From contig NC_060061.1 of NCBI RefSeq assembly GCF_020283565.1, forward strand, positions 47,095,362-47,159,361: a stretch of DNA of 64,000 bases, written 5' to 3'. The position numbers were made by a program, and so were the translations under genes. The notes below the pieces were generated by a model, which was not told the DNA's origin, searched no databases, and worked only from the letters and a program-made list of their open reading frames with translations. Source of the stretch: Trifolium pratense. Taxonomy: Eukaryota > Streptophyta > Magnoliopsida > Fabales > Fabaceae. This document shows, one piece after another, positions 1 to 12,537 of this stretch. Positions within the stretch are counted from its first letter, which is position 1, and each line of letters begins with the position of its first letter.

Positions 1-1800
1 AATTACCTATGCCACAAGAAACATTAACTTCTTTTTCATTATTCTTGCATTGCAAATTTATGGATAGTGTATGGGGTTAAAAAGTAAAAAATGTAATTTT
101 CTTCTAAAGAGTGACGAAAGTCACGCACACAAAATATTGAGAAGTAGTCCACAAATTCTAGCTCAACTAACAGAAATATCGAAATTGTTAGTGTCGGACA
201 TCCCGATCATTGCACTATATGTGTGTGAGTTTTCAAAAGATTTACCATTTCGTCTATCAATCATAAATTTAATTTTAGAGAAATATAAAGTTCTGAACTC
301 AAGATATCTTATAAGAATAATTCCGATTTTTTTTTAAACAATAGGAATTCAACAAATATGTGATTCATCATTTCATCCTCTTTCTTCAAAAAATCATTTC
401 ATCATTTATTATTGAATTTTCTATTTTCTGGATTCCTCCTAACCTTTTGATCACTATTTAATTCTCTATTTATTTTCTTTTATAGTTGTAATTTGTCTTC
501 TAGTCAATAAATTTTAATTGGAAGTTTGTTACATTTTCAATTCAATAATAACTTGTTGCATTTTCAATTCAATAATAAATAGTAGTACTGACTTCTGTTA
601 CTTTGATGCAATTGGTTACATTATATATCATGATGACTAATTTAGTGGCCATGCAGACATGATTCTTTTTCTTTGTTTGAAAATTTGATTTATAATGGCT
701 TAGCTTTATTCCATGTTGCTTGTTGGCTTTGCATTCTCTTTATTTATAAGCTTGAGCTGTTTTGGTCAAAAGCTTGTTGGGCATGTACGAACTACGTATA
801 AAAGAGATCGAGTTTCATTGAAATAGGCAATATATGTAAAAATTATTGTGAAATTATACTTTTTTCTCATTGGACATTTTTGGAGATGTGGAAAATTGGC
901 CCTAGACTAGTGATTTCTAATCATGTACTATTAGAATATCTTTATTCTCTTCCACTTTGATGATATTTGATTTGATTGAAATTATAGTAATCTTTTTTTA
1001 ACCAATATATATAGCGGGTAAGAATTTTAAACCAAAAAAAAAGCCTCTACGAATTATGATAAAAAGTTCAAAAGTATCCCATCCTAATTATCTACTAAAT
1101 CTATCTTAGATGTATTATGTTCGAACAGTGTCTTCCCATCCTAATTTTTTAGGCAAAACAATATCCAATAAAAAACTTATTGGGAACTAATTGCTTCTTT
1201 TTGTTGTAATTCTTTTAGTGTATTTTGATGCAGTAGTTACATTTTTTAGAGGATTTAGAAATCTAAGCAATTCAAATAATTTAATGTGTTTGATAAAAAT
1301 TACAGAAAATTTTGTTATGAACATTTTTTAGCCACTTTTATGAATTTGAAAAGTTGAGTTAAATTTAAAATTTGATAAGTAGGGATCAATTTGCAATTTT
1401 AAAGAAAAATTAGGGATAAATTTGCAATTTTTAAAAATTTATAGGGATTAATTTAATTTTTTTGAAACATCTTAGGTGTCATTTGAAATTCCATAGCTTG
1501 AACAAAACTTCATAAATTTCATCCAAATAAGAGAATTTAGATACAATAATTTGAACTCCGCCCCCTATCCAAACATACTCTTAGGATGTGAGTGGTACAA
1601 CTTTGAAACAAAGAAAAAACCCATTAATTACTATTCTGATAAGTATTTATTCATCATTTAATTTTCTGAAAAATACTCTTCTAAAAAAAGTGAAAGGTTC
1701 ATCCATTTTTTGGTCTACTCTCCTCTAATCATTTTCTTGTCCCATTTCTCTCACAATTATTGGGTACTTGGATAATTACTTAGTTAGCAAGAAACTAATC
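1..1800. other. AT-rich intergenic DNA, no gene recognised
   Basis: No reading frame here shows protein-like composition. The longest (71-337, plus) is low complexity and matches no family I recognise. Homopolymer runs are frequent. I see no RNA gene or clear element end. Confidence 0.6.
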
Positions 1801-1814
1801 AAGGAAAAGAAAAA

Positions 1815-2091
1815 CTTAATTAGTAAAGTGGTCCCTTAAAGACATTTTTTGTTTCACATAGGTCCCTTAAAGAAAAAAAGGTCCGAATAGGTCCCTTAAA
1901 GACATATCCGTTAATCAGTTTGGTCCTATTCGGACATTTTTTTAGGGACCAAACTGATTAACGGAAATGTCTTTAAGGTACCTATTCAGACATTTTTTCT
2001 TTTTCTTTAAGGACCTATTCAGACTTTTTTTTTCTTTAATGGACCAATCTGAAACCAAAAATATCTTTAAGTGACCATTTTACTACTTAAG
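1815..2091. mobile_element. Foldback MITE with long terminal inverted repeats
   Basis: The left end (TTAATTAGTAAAGTGGTC) matches the reverse complement of the right end (TTAAGTAGTAAAATGGTCAC). The inner arms carrying GGTCCCTTAAAGACAT and ATCAGTTTGGTCC recur inverted around about 1936, so the whole unit can fold into one hairpin. TTAA at both ends suggests a TTA or TTAA target, but the superfamily is unassigned. The right arm is partly repeated again at about 2105-2195. Confidence 0.7.
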
Positions 2092-2237
2092 CCAAAAGAA
2101 AATGTACCATTTTTTCTTTAAGGACCTATTCAGATTTTTTTTTTTTAATGGACCAATCTGAAACCAAAAATATCTTTAAAGTGACCATTCCAAAAGAAAA
2201 TGTACCATACACTACACCGATCCCATTCTGTTACATA

Positions 2238-2266
2238 CTAGATATCCGACCCGTGCAACGCACGGG
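2238..2266 (-). mobile_element. Helitron 3' terminus (minus-strand element extending rightwards)
   Basis: On the minus strand a perfect 7 bp hairpin, CCCGTGC with a 3 nt loop (arms 2250-2256 and 2260-2266), is followed by a short spacer and ends in CTAG next to T. The hairpin plus CTRR terminus at an A/T target is the diagnostic Helitron 3' end. The element body must lie to the right. I could not locate the 5' TC end, so its length is unknown. Confidence 0.7.
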
Positions 2267-2539
2267 CAAGTATTTGTTATATATTTTAATTGTTAGTACC
2301 ATGATAAATAATTAGGTATAATATTAAGATATCAAACATTGACCTACAAATAATCGAATAATACGAAATAGTACAATAATAATGACTTAGGTCAATTAAT
2401 AATACAACACATGATTTTTAAAGTAGAATTTGAAACTCATACTAATCAAAATATAATAAAACAACACATGGTTCAAACCATAATAAAACATCACATGGTT
2501 CTTAAAACATCAGCTAAACTAAACAAATGATAAATAGAG

Positions 2540-2776
2540 TTAATCATGTTGGTCGATGATTCCAACATTCAAAATTTCTGGTGGATCTAAAAGAGTAATC
2601 CTAAGCCTGGAACCAATGTTGATATTAGCTTGTTTGATAAATGCAATCCACCCTTGACTTATATACTTCTCATTCATATTCCTTTGTGATGTATGAATCA
2701 TGCAATTCACAGAAATGTTTGAGTTATCCAAAATCAGAAGAATCTCTCGTTGCTGAGGTAGCAAATAGTTAGACAC
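2540..2776 (-). pseudogene. B3-like domain fragment, possibly captured by the Helitron
   Basis: This 78-codon frame contains a segment around residues 36-68 (SQGWIAFIKQANINIGSRL) with the pattern of the second half of a plant B3 DNA-binding domain (GW..F......IGS.L.F). The upstream half of the domain is absent, and no start context, intron structure or conserved neighbour supports an intact gene. It shares the strand of the Helitron terminus at 2238 and lies 270 bp inside it, consistent with a captured or host-derived gene piece. The match is by eye and weak. Confidence 0.3.
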
Positions 2777-2819
2777 GATAGTTCGGGGGAAATGCTGTCA
2801 AGTTGAATAATATAATAAA

Positions 2820-5200
2820 GGCTACATAAAATCATACAACTCCAGTGCATTTTTTAGATATATAAAATTTGAAAATTAATATTAAATTTAATGGATAAAC
2901 AAAATGGATACACAAATCATAGAACTTATAATAAAGGCTACATAAAATCTTACGGTCCCCGTGCGTTTTTGAGAGATACGAAATTTGAAATTTATTTATG
3001 GTAAAAGATATATCATATTACACGGTTACATTATGAAATTATAAATTCAATTAAAAAATTAATGTAATCTTGAATGGATAGACAAAATGGATGCACAATA
3101 CATAGAGCGTATGATAAAGTCTACAAAAAATCATACAGTCCCCGTGCATTTTTGAGAGATACGAAATTTGAAATTTATTTATGGTAAAAGATATATCATA
3201 TTACACGGTTACATTATGAAATTATAAATTCAATTAAAAATTAATGTAATCTTGAATGGATAGACAAAATGGATGCACAAAACATAGAGCGTATGATAAA
3301 GTCTACATAAAATCATACAGTCCCCGTGCCTTTTTGAGAGATACCAAATTTGAAATTTATTTATGGTAAAAGATATATCATATTACACGGTACCATTGTG
3401 AAATTATAAATTCAATTAAAAAATTAATGTAATCTTGAATGGATAGACAAAATGGATGCACAAAACATAGAGCGTATGATAAAGTCTACATAAAATCATA
3501 CGGTCCCCGTCCCTTTTTGAAAGATATGAAATTTGAAATTTATTTATGGTAAAAGATATATCATATTACACGGTACCATTATGAAATTATAAATTTAATT
3601 AAAAAATTAATGTAATCTTGAATGGATAGACAAAATGGATGCACAAAACATAGAGCGTATGATAAAGTCTACATAAAATCATACAGTCCCCGTGCATTTT
3701 TGAGAGATACCAAATTTGAAATTTATTTATGGTAAAAGATATATCATATTACACGGTTACATTATGAAATTATAAATTCAATTAAAAAATTAATTTAATC
3801 TTGAATAGATAGACAAAATGGATACACAAAACATAGAGCTTATAATAAAGTCTACATAAAATCATACAGTCCCCGTGCATTTTCGAGAGATACGAAATTT
3901 GAAATTTATTTATGGTAAAAGATATATCATATTACACGGTACCATTATGAAATTATAAATTCAATTAAAAAATTAATGTAATCTTGAATGGATAGACAAA
4001 ATGGATACACAAAACATAGAGCTTATAATTAATAAAGTCTACATAAAATCATACAGTCCCCGTGCATTTTCGAGAGATACGAAATTTGAAATTTATTTAT
4101 GGTAAAAGATATATCATATTACACGGTACCATTATGAAATTATAAATTCAATTAAAAAATTAATGTAATCTTGAATTGATAGACAAAATGGATACACAAA
4201 ACATATAGCTTATAATAAAGTCTACATAAAATCATGCAGTCCCCGTGCATTTTCGAGAGATACGAAATTTGAAATTTATTTATGGTAAAAGATATATCAT
4301 ATTACACGGTACCATTATGAAATTATAAATTCAATTAAAAAATTAATGTAATCTTGAATTGATAGACAAAAATGGATACACAAAACATAAAGCGTGTAAT
4401 AAAGTCTACATAAAATCATACAGTCCCCGTGCATTTTTGAGAGATACGAAATTTGAAATTTATTTATGGTAAAAGATATATCATATTACACGGTACCATT
4501 ATGAAATTATAAATTCAATTAAAAAACTAATGTAATCTTGAATGGATAGACAAAATGGATACACAAAACATAAAGCGTATAATAAAGTCTACATAAAATC
4601 ATACAGTCCCCGTGCATTTTTGAGAGATACGAAATTTGAAATTTATTTATGGTAAAAGATATATCATATTACACGGTTACATTATGAAATTATAAATTCA
4701 ATTAAAAAATTAATGTAATGTTTCTTAAAAAAAAAAATTAATGTAATCTTGAATGGATAGACAAAATAGATACACAAAACATAGAGTGTATGATAAAGTC
4801 TACATAAAATCATACAGTCCCCGTGAATTTTTTAGAGATACGAAATTTGAAATTTATTTATGGCAAAATTTATTTATTTTTCAGATAGAGCGTATAATAA
4901 AGGCTACATAAAATCTTACAGTCCCCGTGTGTTTTTTAGAGATATAAAATTTGAAAATTAATATTAAATTTGATGGATAAACAAAATGGATATACAAAAT
5001 ATAGAGCGTATAATAAAGACTACATAAAATCTTACCGTCCACATGTGTTTTTTAGAGATATAAAATTTGAAAATTAATATTAAATTTAATGGATAAACAA
5101 AATGGATACACAAAACATAGAGCGTATAATAAAGTCTACATAAAATATTACAGTCCCCATGCGTTTTTTAGAGATATGAAATTTGAAAATTAATATTAAA
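2820..5200. repeat. Tandem array of about 183 bp units (14-15 copies)
   Basis: The anchor GTCCCCGTG recurs near 2955, 3138, 3320, 3502, 3686, 3868, 4057, 4239, 4423, 4606, 4817 and 4920, with degenerate copies at about 2842, 5036 and 5152. The anchor GGATAGACAA recurs at 3076, 3258, 3441, 3624, 3807 and 3990, giving 182-183 bp steps. Units at both edges are shorter (about 115-120 bp) and lack the middle block. Central units are nearly identical, which suggests recent homogenisation. The array lies inside the putative Helitron. Confidence 0.9.
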
Positions 5201-8198
5201 TTCATATACATTGTGATTTGTGATCCAATGTGTTTCGCATAATTTGATGGTGAAATACTTATTCAAATTGAGATTTAAGACATTAGTTTTTAGTGCAACA
5301 TTGTTTTTCATGTTTATTATTACATTGATAATCTCTTAATCTATGTCAAGTTTCCTTATGTTTTCGTCCTCTTGCTTTTCTTTAACTGTATCATTATAGG
5401 TATGTTATTTAATGAGAATTTGTTGTATGAGATGAAGTTGAGAACACATTGCAAAATAAAAAAGAGCAACATGTGTTCATACTTATGTAGTGGATATACT
5501 ATAACATAGCAAACTTAATGTTATATTTTAATGTCATTTTTATTTTCATTCAAGAAATTTTTTCAAATTCCATTAAGAGAAAAACTCATGAACTAAAGAA
5601 AGTTAATACCATTACGGTAAACTTAAACTATATAAAACCCTTTTTAAACATTGTATTATCATGGATAAATCCTTTGGAAGTTAAAAACCCATTTTGCAAC
5701 CCTATCGATATTTCGGCTCACAATCTCCTTTAGATGTAAAACCAAATCTGTAAAAAAATAAAAATAAAAATAGCGTTAGTAAATAATACACAATAAGAAA
5801 ATACTTATATTATTGGAAAGAAACTATAAAGTTAAAGTGAAAGAATTCATCATTAACACTTTTGTCAAATAAGAGTGTCTAAGCTTAAAAAACTGAAGCA
5901 CTATGGACTTAATAATTACCAACTATAGAGAATGCTACGACAAAAGATAACCAAACCATGTAGTTTGAAGAAGTGGGTCGTTCTAATTCTAATAAGTTAT
6001 AAATATATAATAAGATATATATCTTAATAAAAACTATGCAGAAGACACTATAATGAGACAAATGTAGTTAAAATCTAAGGAATGCTTCGACAAAAGATAA
6101 TCAAACCATGTAGTTTGAATACTTGAGCCATTCTTTTTTTTTGTTGTACATACACTTGAGTCTTTCTAATAAGATATGAATAACACGCTATAATGACACA
6201 TTGACACACAAATCACAGAAGTAACAAAATTGAATTAAAAATAAGTCTACACACCTTTAACAACTTTCACTTTTAAGACCTATAATTCCTTCTACAAAAT
6301 TGTTTCCATAGATTGGTATGATTTGGAATTCCTTCCCTTCAGCATCCATGAGTCAGACATTTATATCGGATTCAATTTGCGGTAAAAGTTAGTTGTTCTT
6401 ATGCATTAAAGTATAATAGAATCCAAACCATGAGACCACAGGTACTGCCTATTGCCTACTACTCTTTGTTCCTTTTCAACGTGAATGTTTACACTATACC
6501 AATGAAATTTTTCGAGTTCCAATTTCCCTTACATGTACCACATGTAGTCTCTAACTTAAATATGCTAACTTGAAACAAAACATACTTAATCAAAAAATGA
6601 ATGTGTTAAAAAAATGATTGGGAGAAGAATCCAGCAAACAAATTCAGAGTCAATAAAAAATGAAACACACCCAAATTAGTTAGAAGGTCAATGTGGTTTG
6701 TCCAAAAGAGCAAACACATAAACATTCTTACTAAAAAGTTCGAACAAAGTAACAAAAAATTAAATCATAGTCAAAGAGTGAAGACACTTACTTGTTTATA
6801 GAACTTGAAAAATGTAGAGTGTGTAGAATTCGATTTAAATCCTCCTATAATGCACTTACTTCATCTACATATATTTCTCACAGGTCTTTAAGATATAAAT
6901 ACTTGAGGAATAATGCACATGCTTAAAACAATGCTTCAAAAGTAAAAGTATCAAATAATATGAAGTTAAGTCTTGAAAATCATTTACTAATGGCCTTTAC
7001 AGGTGCTTATGAATTGGAACAGATAGAGGATAAGCCAATCTCTTGAACGTAATGAACACAGAGCATAAATCATCCATTGCTTTGAGTCACTTAAAACAAA
7101 TTCTCAAAACAAAAAGTATCACACTATAAGTGATCCACTTATATTTGCAAAACAAAAAGTAGCACCAATATAAGTTGAAGTTCAGTTTTACTACCAGCAT
7201 TATTAACTAATCAAAGGGAAAGCTTACCTCTGTAAAATGCATACTATCAACTCATTTGTGCATGCATGAATGGCTAGATCTGAAACCAAAAAAAGATGTC
7301 ATTAGAAACCTGATGAATAGTAAATAAGATTCACAATAAAGAAAATAACCTTTCATAATAAAAAACAATAGTAATCATAAGATAAAATGAATCTCAATTC
7401 TACCTTGATGTTTATGATTTGCTCTTTATATACCACTCCTCTTGTAGGTGACAAAATATCAATATCCTATTCCAAGTTGAAGTTTTTACATGGTTCCACA
7501 CGTTTAACACAATTAGGTATTATACATTTTAAGTTAAAAAAACTCCTGCAATTAAAATTTTGATATTCAAAAAATAAACCTTAAAAAATGTATAGGAAAA
7601 AGAACCAATCAAATAGAAGCATATTTCGTCCCTTTTCAATAGAGTGGTCATACCACTCTAAATCATGGCAAATTCTTTACAAAAGAGAGATTATACCACT
7701 CTCAATCAAATAGAAGCACATTTTATTCCTTTTTAATAAGCCTTACATCAAATAAATGGCAGTAGAGTAAGAAGCAACATCACCATAGATTGAACAAAAA
7801 TATAATAGATCTGAAATCCGAAAATGAATTGAAAATAAATCTGGAATCCAAAAACTAAAATGGATCTGAAGTGCTTACCTTCGCTGCAGTCGTGTGCTCT
7901 GCTTCATCGATCTCTGTCGTCGCTAGGTTTGTGAACTTGGACAAACAATAACAGAGAAATCAAGGAATCAAAGAACCGCATAATGAGGAGTTTTCAAATA
8001 CAATCAAGCTATGTACCTCACCATCAAGGAATGACAATAATTCAAGGAATCAAAATAAAAGTAATTAAAAATATCAAACTATAATTGATCCACTTATAAA
8101 GGCATCACAAAAAATAGTCATAATAAGACACAATTAATAGTCGTTCAAAGTCCACAATGTATATTCAAAGGGAAAATAGTACTGACTAAGGATTATAT
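5201..8198. other. AT-rich DNA, probable Helitron interior
   Basis: There is no intact gene. On the minus strand near 6280-6400 a short protein-like stretch (DAEGKEFQIIPIYG) is flanked by stops and may be a captured exon. The rest shows only short AT-rich frames. Confidence 0.4.
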
Positions 8199-8329
8199 TC
8201 ATGAAGCTATCCCAAATTTTGTATGTAGAGGAAATGGAGGAAATTGAAGAAGAGAGAATGACAGATTGGAGGTAAGGGAATTTATGAATTTCAAAAGAAA
8301 GGTAGCAGAGAAAGAAAATGATAGAAGGA

Positions 8330-8477
8330 GCTTGCTTGCTTGCATTAGCACCAGTTCCTCTTCCACCTCCAACTCTCCTGCTAGTTCTGTCCTGCGAAGG
8401 CTCTGCCCAAGCCTCTTGGACCTTCTAGCTCCACTTCTCAACTCTAGCATCCTCTCCCCATTCAAATCATAGCCCAC
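8330..8477 (-). pseudogene. Possible captured first exon of an EL1-like casein kinase 1 gene
   Basis: The minus-strand frame opening at 8477 reads MLELRSGARRSKRLG from its tenth codon. Plant casein-kinase-1-like proteins of the EL1/MLK group begin with a very similar basic stretch (consensus M-P-E-L-R-S-G-A-R-R, from memory of the family). The similarity then fades into Glu-rich sequence. No kinase catalytic motif follows on the minus strand to the left. It is on the same strand as the Helitron, which fits a captured exon. The match covers only about 14 residues. Confidence 0.3.
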
Positions 8478-11400
8478 TTATAGCCCTCAAAAATAGCAAA
8501 AAAAAGTTTCTGCAACAAAAATAAGCAAAGCAAATAGACAAATGAGATAACAACATTCATCAAGAAACCTCCAAAATGAACTAAAGATATTATTTAGCTA
8601 CATCTACGCATCACACTAAAAAGTCGTAAAATACATCTATGGCGCAACCCGCAGTTCGACATCAGATAAGAACATAATGATGCTTTCAGCAATATATAGT
8701 TATATAGTCAAAAAGAATGTACCTAAAAGCATACTGAGGAATCTGTCATGTTCTGCATTCCAAATTTAACACAAACTTGAAAGCATCGTTAAATTAGTCA
8801 AAGTTTGTAGAGAACAGTTTTGGTTTTTCACCAAAATGGAAGTTTTGTTGAAGATGGAGAGAAAGAAGACATCATCAAGGCAGAAAGGGTAGAGAAAGGT
8901 TCTTTCCTGTTTTTGATTTTTTAGTTTTTATTTTCTTTTTTTTGTCAGACTTTTATTTGGTGATTGTAGTGGATATATGCAAATATTTAGTTTCAAAATT
9001 TGTAAAACACATTCAATCAAACAAACTTTTTTTTTTGGGTCAATTATTCAATCAAACTAACTACTTATAAAAAAGTTTTTAGATTGAATTTGAAATTAAA
9101 ATTTTGAAACAAAAAATCTTATTAAAGTAACGGTATATCAGTTTGGTTTTCTCCTCAATTAAAGTTTACAAATAACTAATAAAACAAATTAAAAATTATA
9201 CAAATCTAAAACAAAAATCTGAAATTTAACAAAACAAATCAATCATGTTGCAGGGGAGAAAAAAATTCCACTAACAACTCCTAAAAAGTAGGGATTATTA
9301 GCTAAAAGATAGAAACAAGTCCTGATAAGTATGACAGCTAAGCAACAATATTTAAAAAAAAAAAATAGAAAGAGGCAAATAGAAAAATATGCTAATGCTA
9401 ATCTAAAAATAGAAGAAAAACTTTTCATGTAGTCACAAATGAAAGAGGCAAATAGGAAAAAAAGTTTCATTTTTCAACCTGTGATACTTTATGGAACAAT
9501 ATATTTACCTAATGTAGTCATATGGATATAAATCATTATGCTTATGAAGATAAAAAAAAAGAATAAATTGTACATACTCAATTTGATTTAAAATGTAAAA
9601 CTAAAATTAAATAGAAAAAAGACAAACTATAACCTGATTCAAAACCACGAAATATGTCCTCAATTTTATAATAAAAAACAACTTAACATGAAGATGTTCA
9701 TTACCTTTAAAACACAACTCACTCAAATGATTTCACTTGTAAATAAAACTATTTGCAAACCAAGAAACCAAAAGTCACAAACTAAAACAAACCATGATAT
9801 ACAAAACATAAAACCATTTGCTCAAAATAGAAAACAAAAATAAATTAAAGAAATTAAAGAAAACCAAACAAATTAAAGAAAACCATTTGGGATCACAGTA
9901 GCATTTGGGATCATAATATATATGCAAATTAAAAAAAAATGAAGTTGAATCATAATCTTTGACTAAACCCTCAGACCACAGTAGCATTTGGGATTGAAAC
10001 AACATTATATCTATATAAAAATTCTTATCAAAGAGAAAAACCTTCAAATGAAATACTCCAATAAAAACAATCAGGGGATTTTTAGCTTTGGATTAAGATA
10101 GTCTTTGCATACATGAAAGGAAGAAATCCAAATTTGAACATGCATTTAATTAGTCATGAAATCCAAAGCAAAACTATCAAACCAAAACACCATTAAAAAA
10201 AATAAAATAATCATTAACAATAATAATACCACTTGAACTGGTTCCTGCTATGTGTCCTTGCTAATGGCGGTTTCCATGGTGTGTCCTTATTGATGGCGGT
10301 TCCTTCCATTGCCACTTCAATTGATTTTCCTTGTATTCAAAATCACCTTTCTGTTGCCGGAAAAAAACAAAAAAAGAGAATTGAATAAAATTAGGGATTT
10401 CAGAAAAGAAAGAAATTGAAATATTGAAGGGGAAAGACATGAAATCCGAAAGAAAGGATTTGGGTGAGAAGAGGATCTAACCTGTAAAAATAAACAGAAC
10501 ATTAAACATTCACAATACAAATCAGATAATGAAATCAAACCAGGAAATATTGTTTGGAGAAGAGATTTGAAACCTATAGAAATATAAACACAAACAGAAG
10601 AAATATAAACTTGTAGAAATTATAATTAACAATAAATAAAAACTCAAACTTAGAATGTTAAATGACATATCACTTTCATCAACCACCAAACTATGAGTCG
10701 ATATATGCACTAATAAAATATGATGTGAGTAAAAGGAAGAAGCAATATCAGAAGGAATACCACAAAGCCATCAATTTTCATATTGAGACATTTCCACAAT
10801 CACTTTGAGTGCTCACTTTTACAATCAAAGCTATGTATCTCACCAACTCTCACTAAAGTAAGGAATTCAAAGAATGACAATAATTCTTTCTATCTAAATC
10901 AAACTAAAAGGAAGGAAAAAAAAACATTGAGAAAAGATGAAACAATCAATTAAAGTTCAGAAAACTTACTCGATCAAACCCCAATTTGTTAACCTGAACA
11001 AATAATAAAACATAAAAAATAAAAATAAAATAAATAACATAATATGTAATCAAATCGTGAAATAAGAAAGGGATTGAGAAGCAAGTTGAAACCTTTCTAT
11101 CCGAGGAAGCTTTTCTACTTGCAAAGCTGAAGAAGCCACTTGACTGAAGAAGTAACAGATAACCCTACTGATAAAATTACCACCTGTCCAGCCATGTTTG
11201 TTCGTCAATATGAAACTGCATAAGATTCAAAATCAAATACATGAACAAATTAAAATCAGAAAGAAAAACAAAAATCCGAAAAGAAATGAAACTCTGCAAA
11301 TATTGTCATGAAAGAACCTTACCTGAGCAAATTGATGCCTCTGCAATGGTGAGAGAAGTTGAAGGAAACTAAAAGAAGAATATGTGTGGAAGAGATGTCG

Positions 11401-11640
11401 AGACAAAGAAAGAAGAATAGGTGTGGGATTTGAATTTTGAAAAGATGAATAAATTTTGGTGGGACGGTGAAAGAAGTTGAATTTTTTCAATGATGAAAGT
11501 GACACAACACTGCTACTTTCTTGCTGCTTCAGAACAGATTTTGTTTTTTTGTCCATCCATGTGGGTTTATGGACTGGGCCTTGCATTTTCGACCCAGTTT
11601 TCTGGCCCTTTGATCATTTCTTCACACTTTTTTCCCTCCA
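8478..11640. other. AT-rich DNA without an intact gene
   Basis: Several minus-strand frames occur (9243-9470, 9775-10047, 10317-10710, 11233-11586). They are rich in Phe, Leu and Ser as expected from A/T runs and lack recognisable domains. A duplicated block of about 36 bp sits at 10240-10320. A possible exon-like piece on the minus strand at 11090-11210 has splice-like borders but no recognised product. Confidence 0.4.
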
Positions 11641-12087
11641 TCAACAATTTTGAAAACATTGCCTAAATTAGGAAAATTTTTTGTCTAAACATGAAAGCTC
11701 AGATCCTATGTGGACAACCTTAGAGGTTGACACCTGTTTTTTTTTGCTGATAGTTGATTTACACTTGTGTAGTTGTAGAGATATGAGAATGAGACAGCAT
11801 GACAAACTTATAACAGAATTTCTAAAAGAAATACAAAGCAGAACAGTCTAAGCAGAATTTTGGTAAGGAAAATGCGGCATAAGCAGTGTGCGAATTCTGA
11901 ATTGATGTGCTATTGTTATGAATACATCATAAAACAAAAAGTCTTATAGCCAATCAACTCTAGTTTGGCGCAAAACACCGAATGTAGGATTTTCTTTTTC
12001 GTAAGTCCTAACATCAGGAGTACAGTAGGTCCAAGACCACTTCGACCTAAACTTGTAAGAATATCTAGAGAAGTTCATTGGAGGCAA

Positions 12088-12217
12088 AACCCATTTGGGT
12101 TGGTGCATTGGTATTGACTTAGGACCTGAGAGTGTGCTCCTCTTGAGGTCTGAGGTTAGATTCTCTCTGGTACCAATTTAGGTGGACTAATTTAGCTTAT
12201 TCAAAAAAAAAAAAAAA
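12088..12217 (+). mobile_element. tRNA-derived SINE
   Basis: An A-box-like stretch (GGTTGGTGCATTGG) is followed about 50 bp later by a B-box-like stretch (GAGGTTAGATTCTC). The unit ends in a run of 15 A at 12203-12217. This is the layout of a plant SINE with an internal Pol III promoter and poly(A) tail. I could not find a convincing target-site duplication. Confidence 0.55.
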
Positions 12218-12537
12218 GACACCGCTAGTTGATGAAGAATCATAGCAGGTCCAAAGGATCTTTCTTATGATTCATGACAAGAAGATGCATATCGCGAACT
12301 TACAATGAATTTCAGTGTTGTCCAATTTGCCAATCTACTTCTTTAAGATTTGATATCATTTCAATATAGAAAAGCAGAAACAGAAATAAATATAGAAAAA
12401 TTAGAATAAAAACATAAGAAACATTATTTAGCTTTTATTTCCCAAAAAAGAAAAATACAATAGAGTGACACATTAGGTTATAGCACCATCATGTATACAT
12501 TTAATTATACATATATGGTTTATTACTCTAACTACTC

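Noticed and set aside
2820..5200. CRISPR-like array
   Set aside because: Repeats are about 183 bp and contiguous without unique spacers, and the genome is a plant.
11233..11586. 117-codon Ser/Phe-rich minus-strand frame
   Set aside because: No domain, no splice context, and composition expected from AT-rich DNA.
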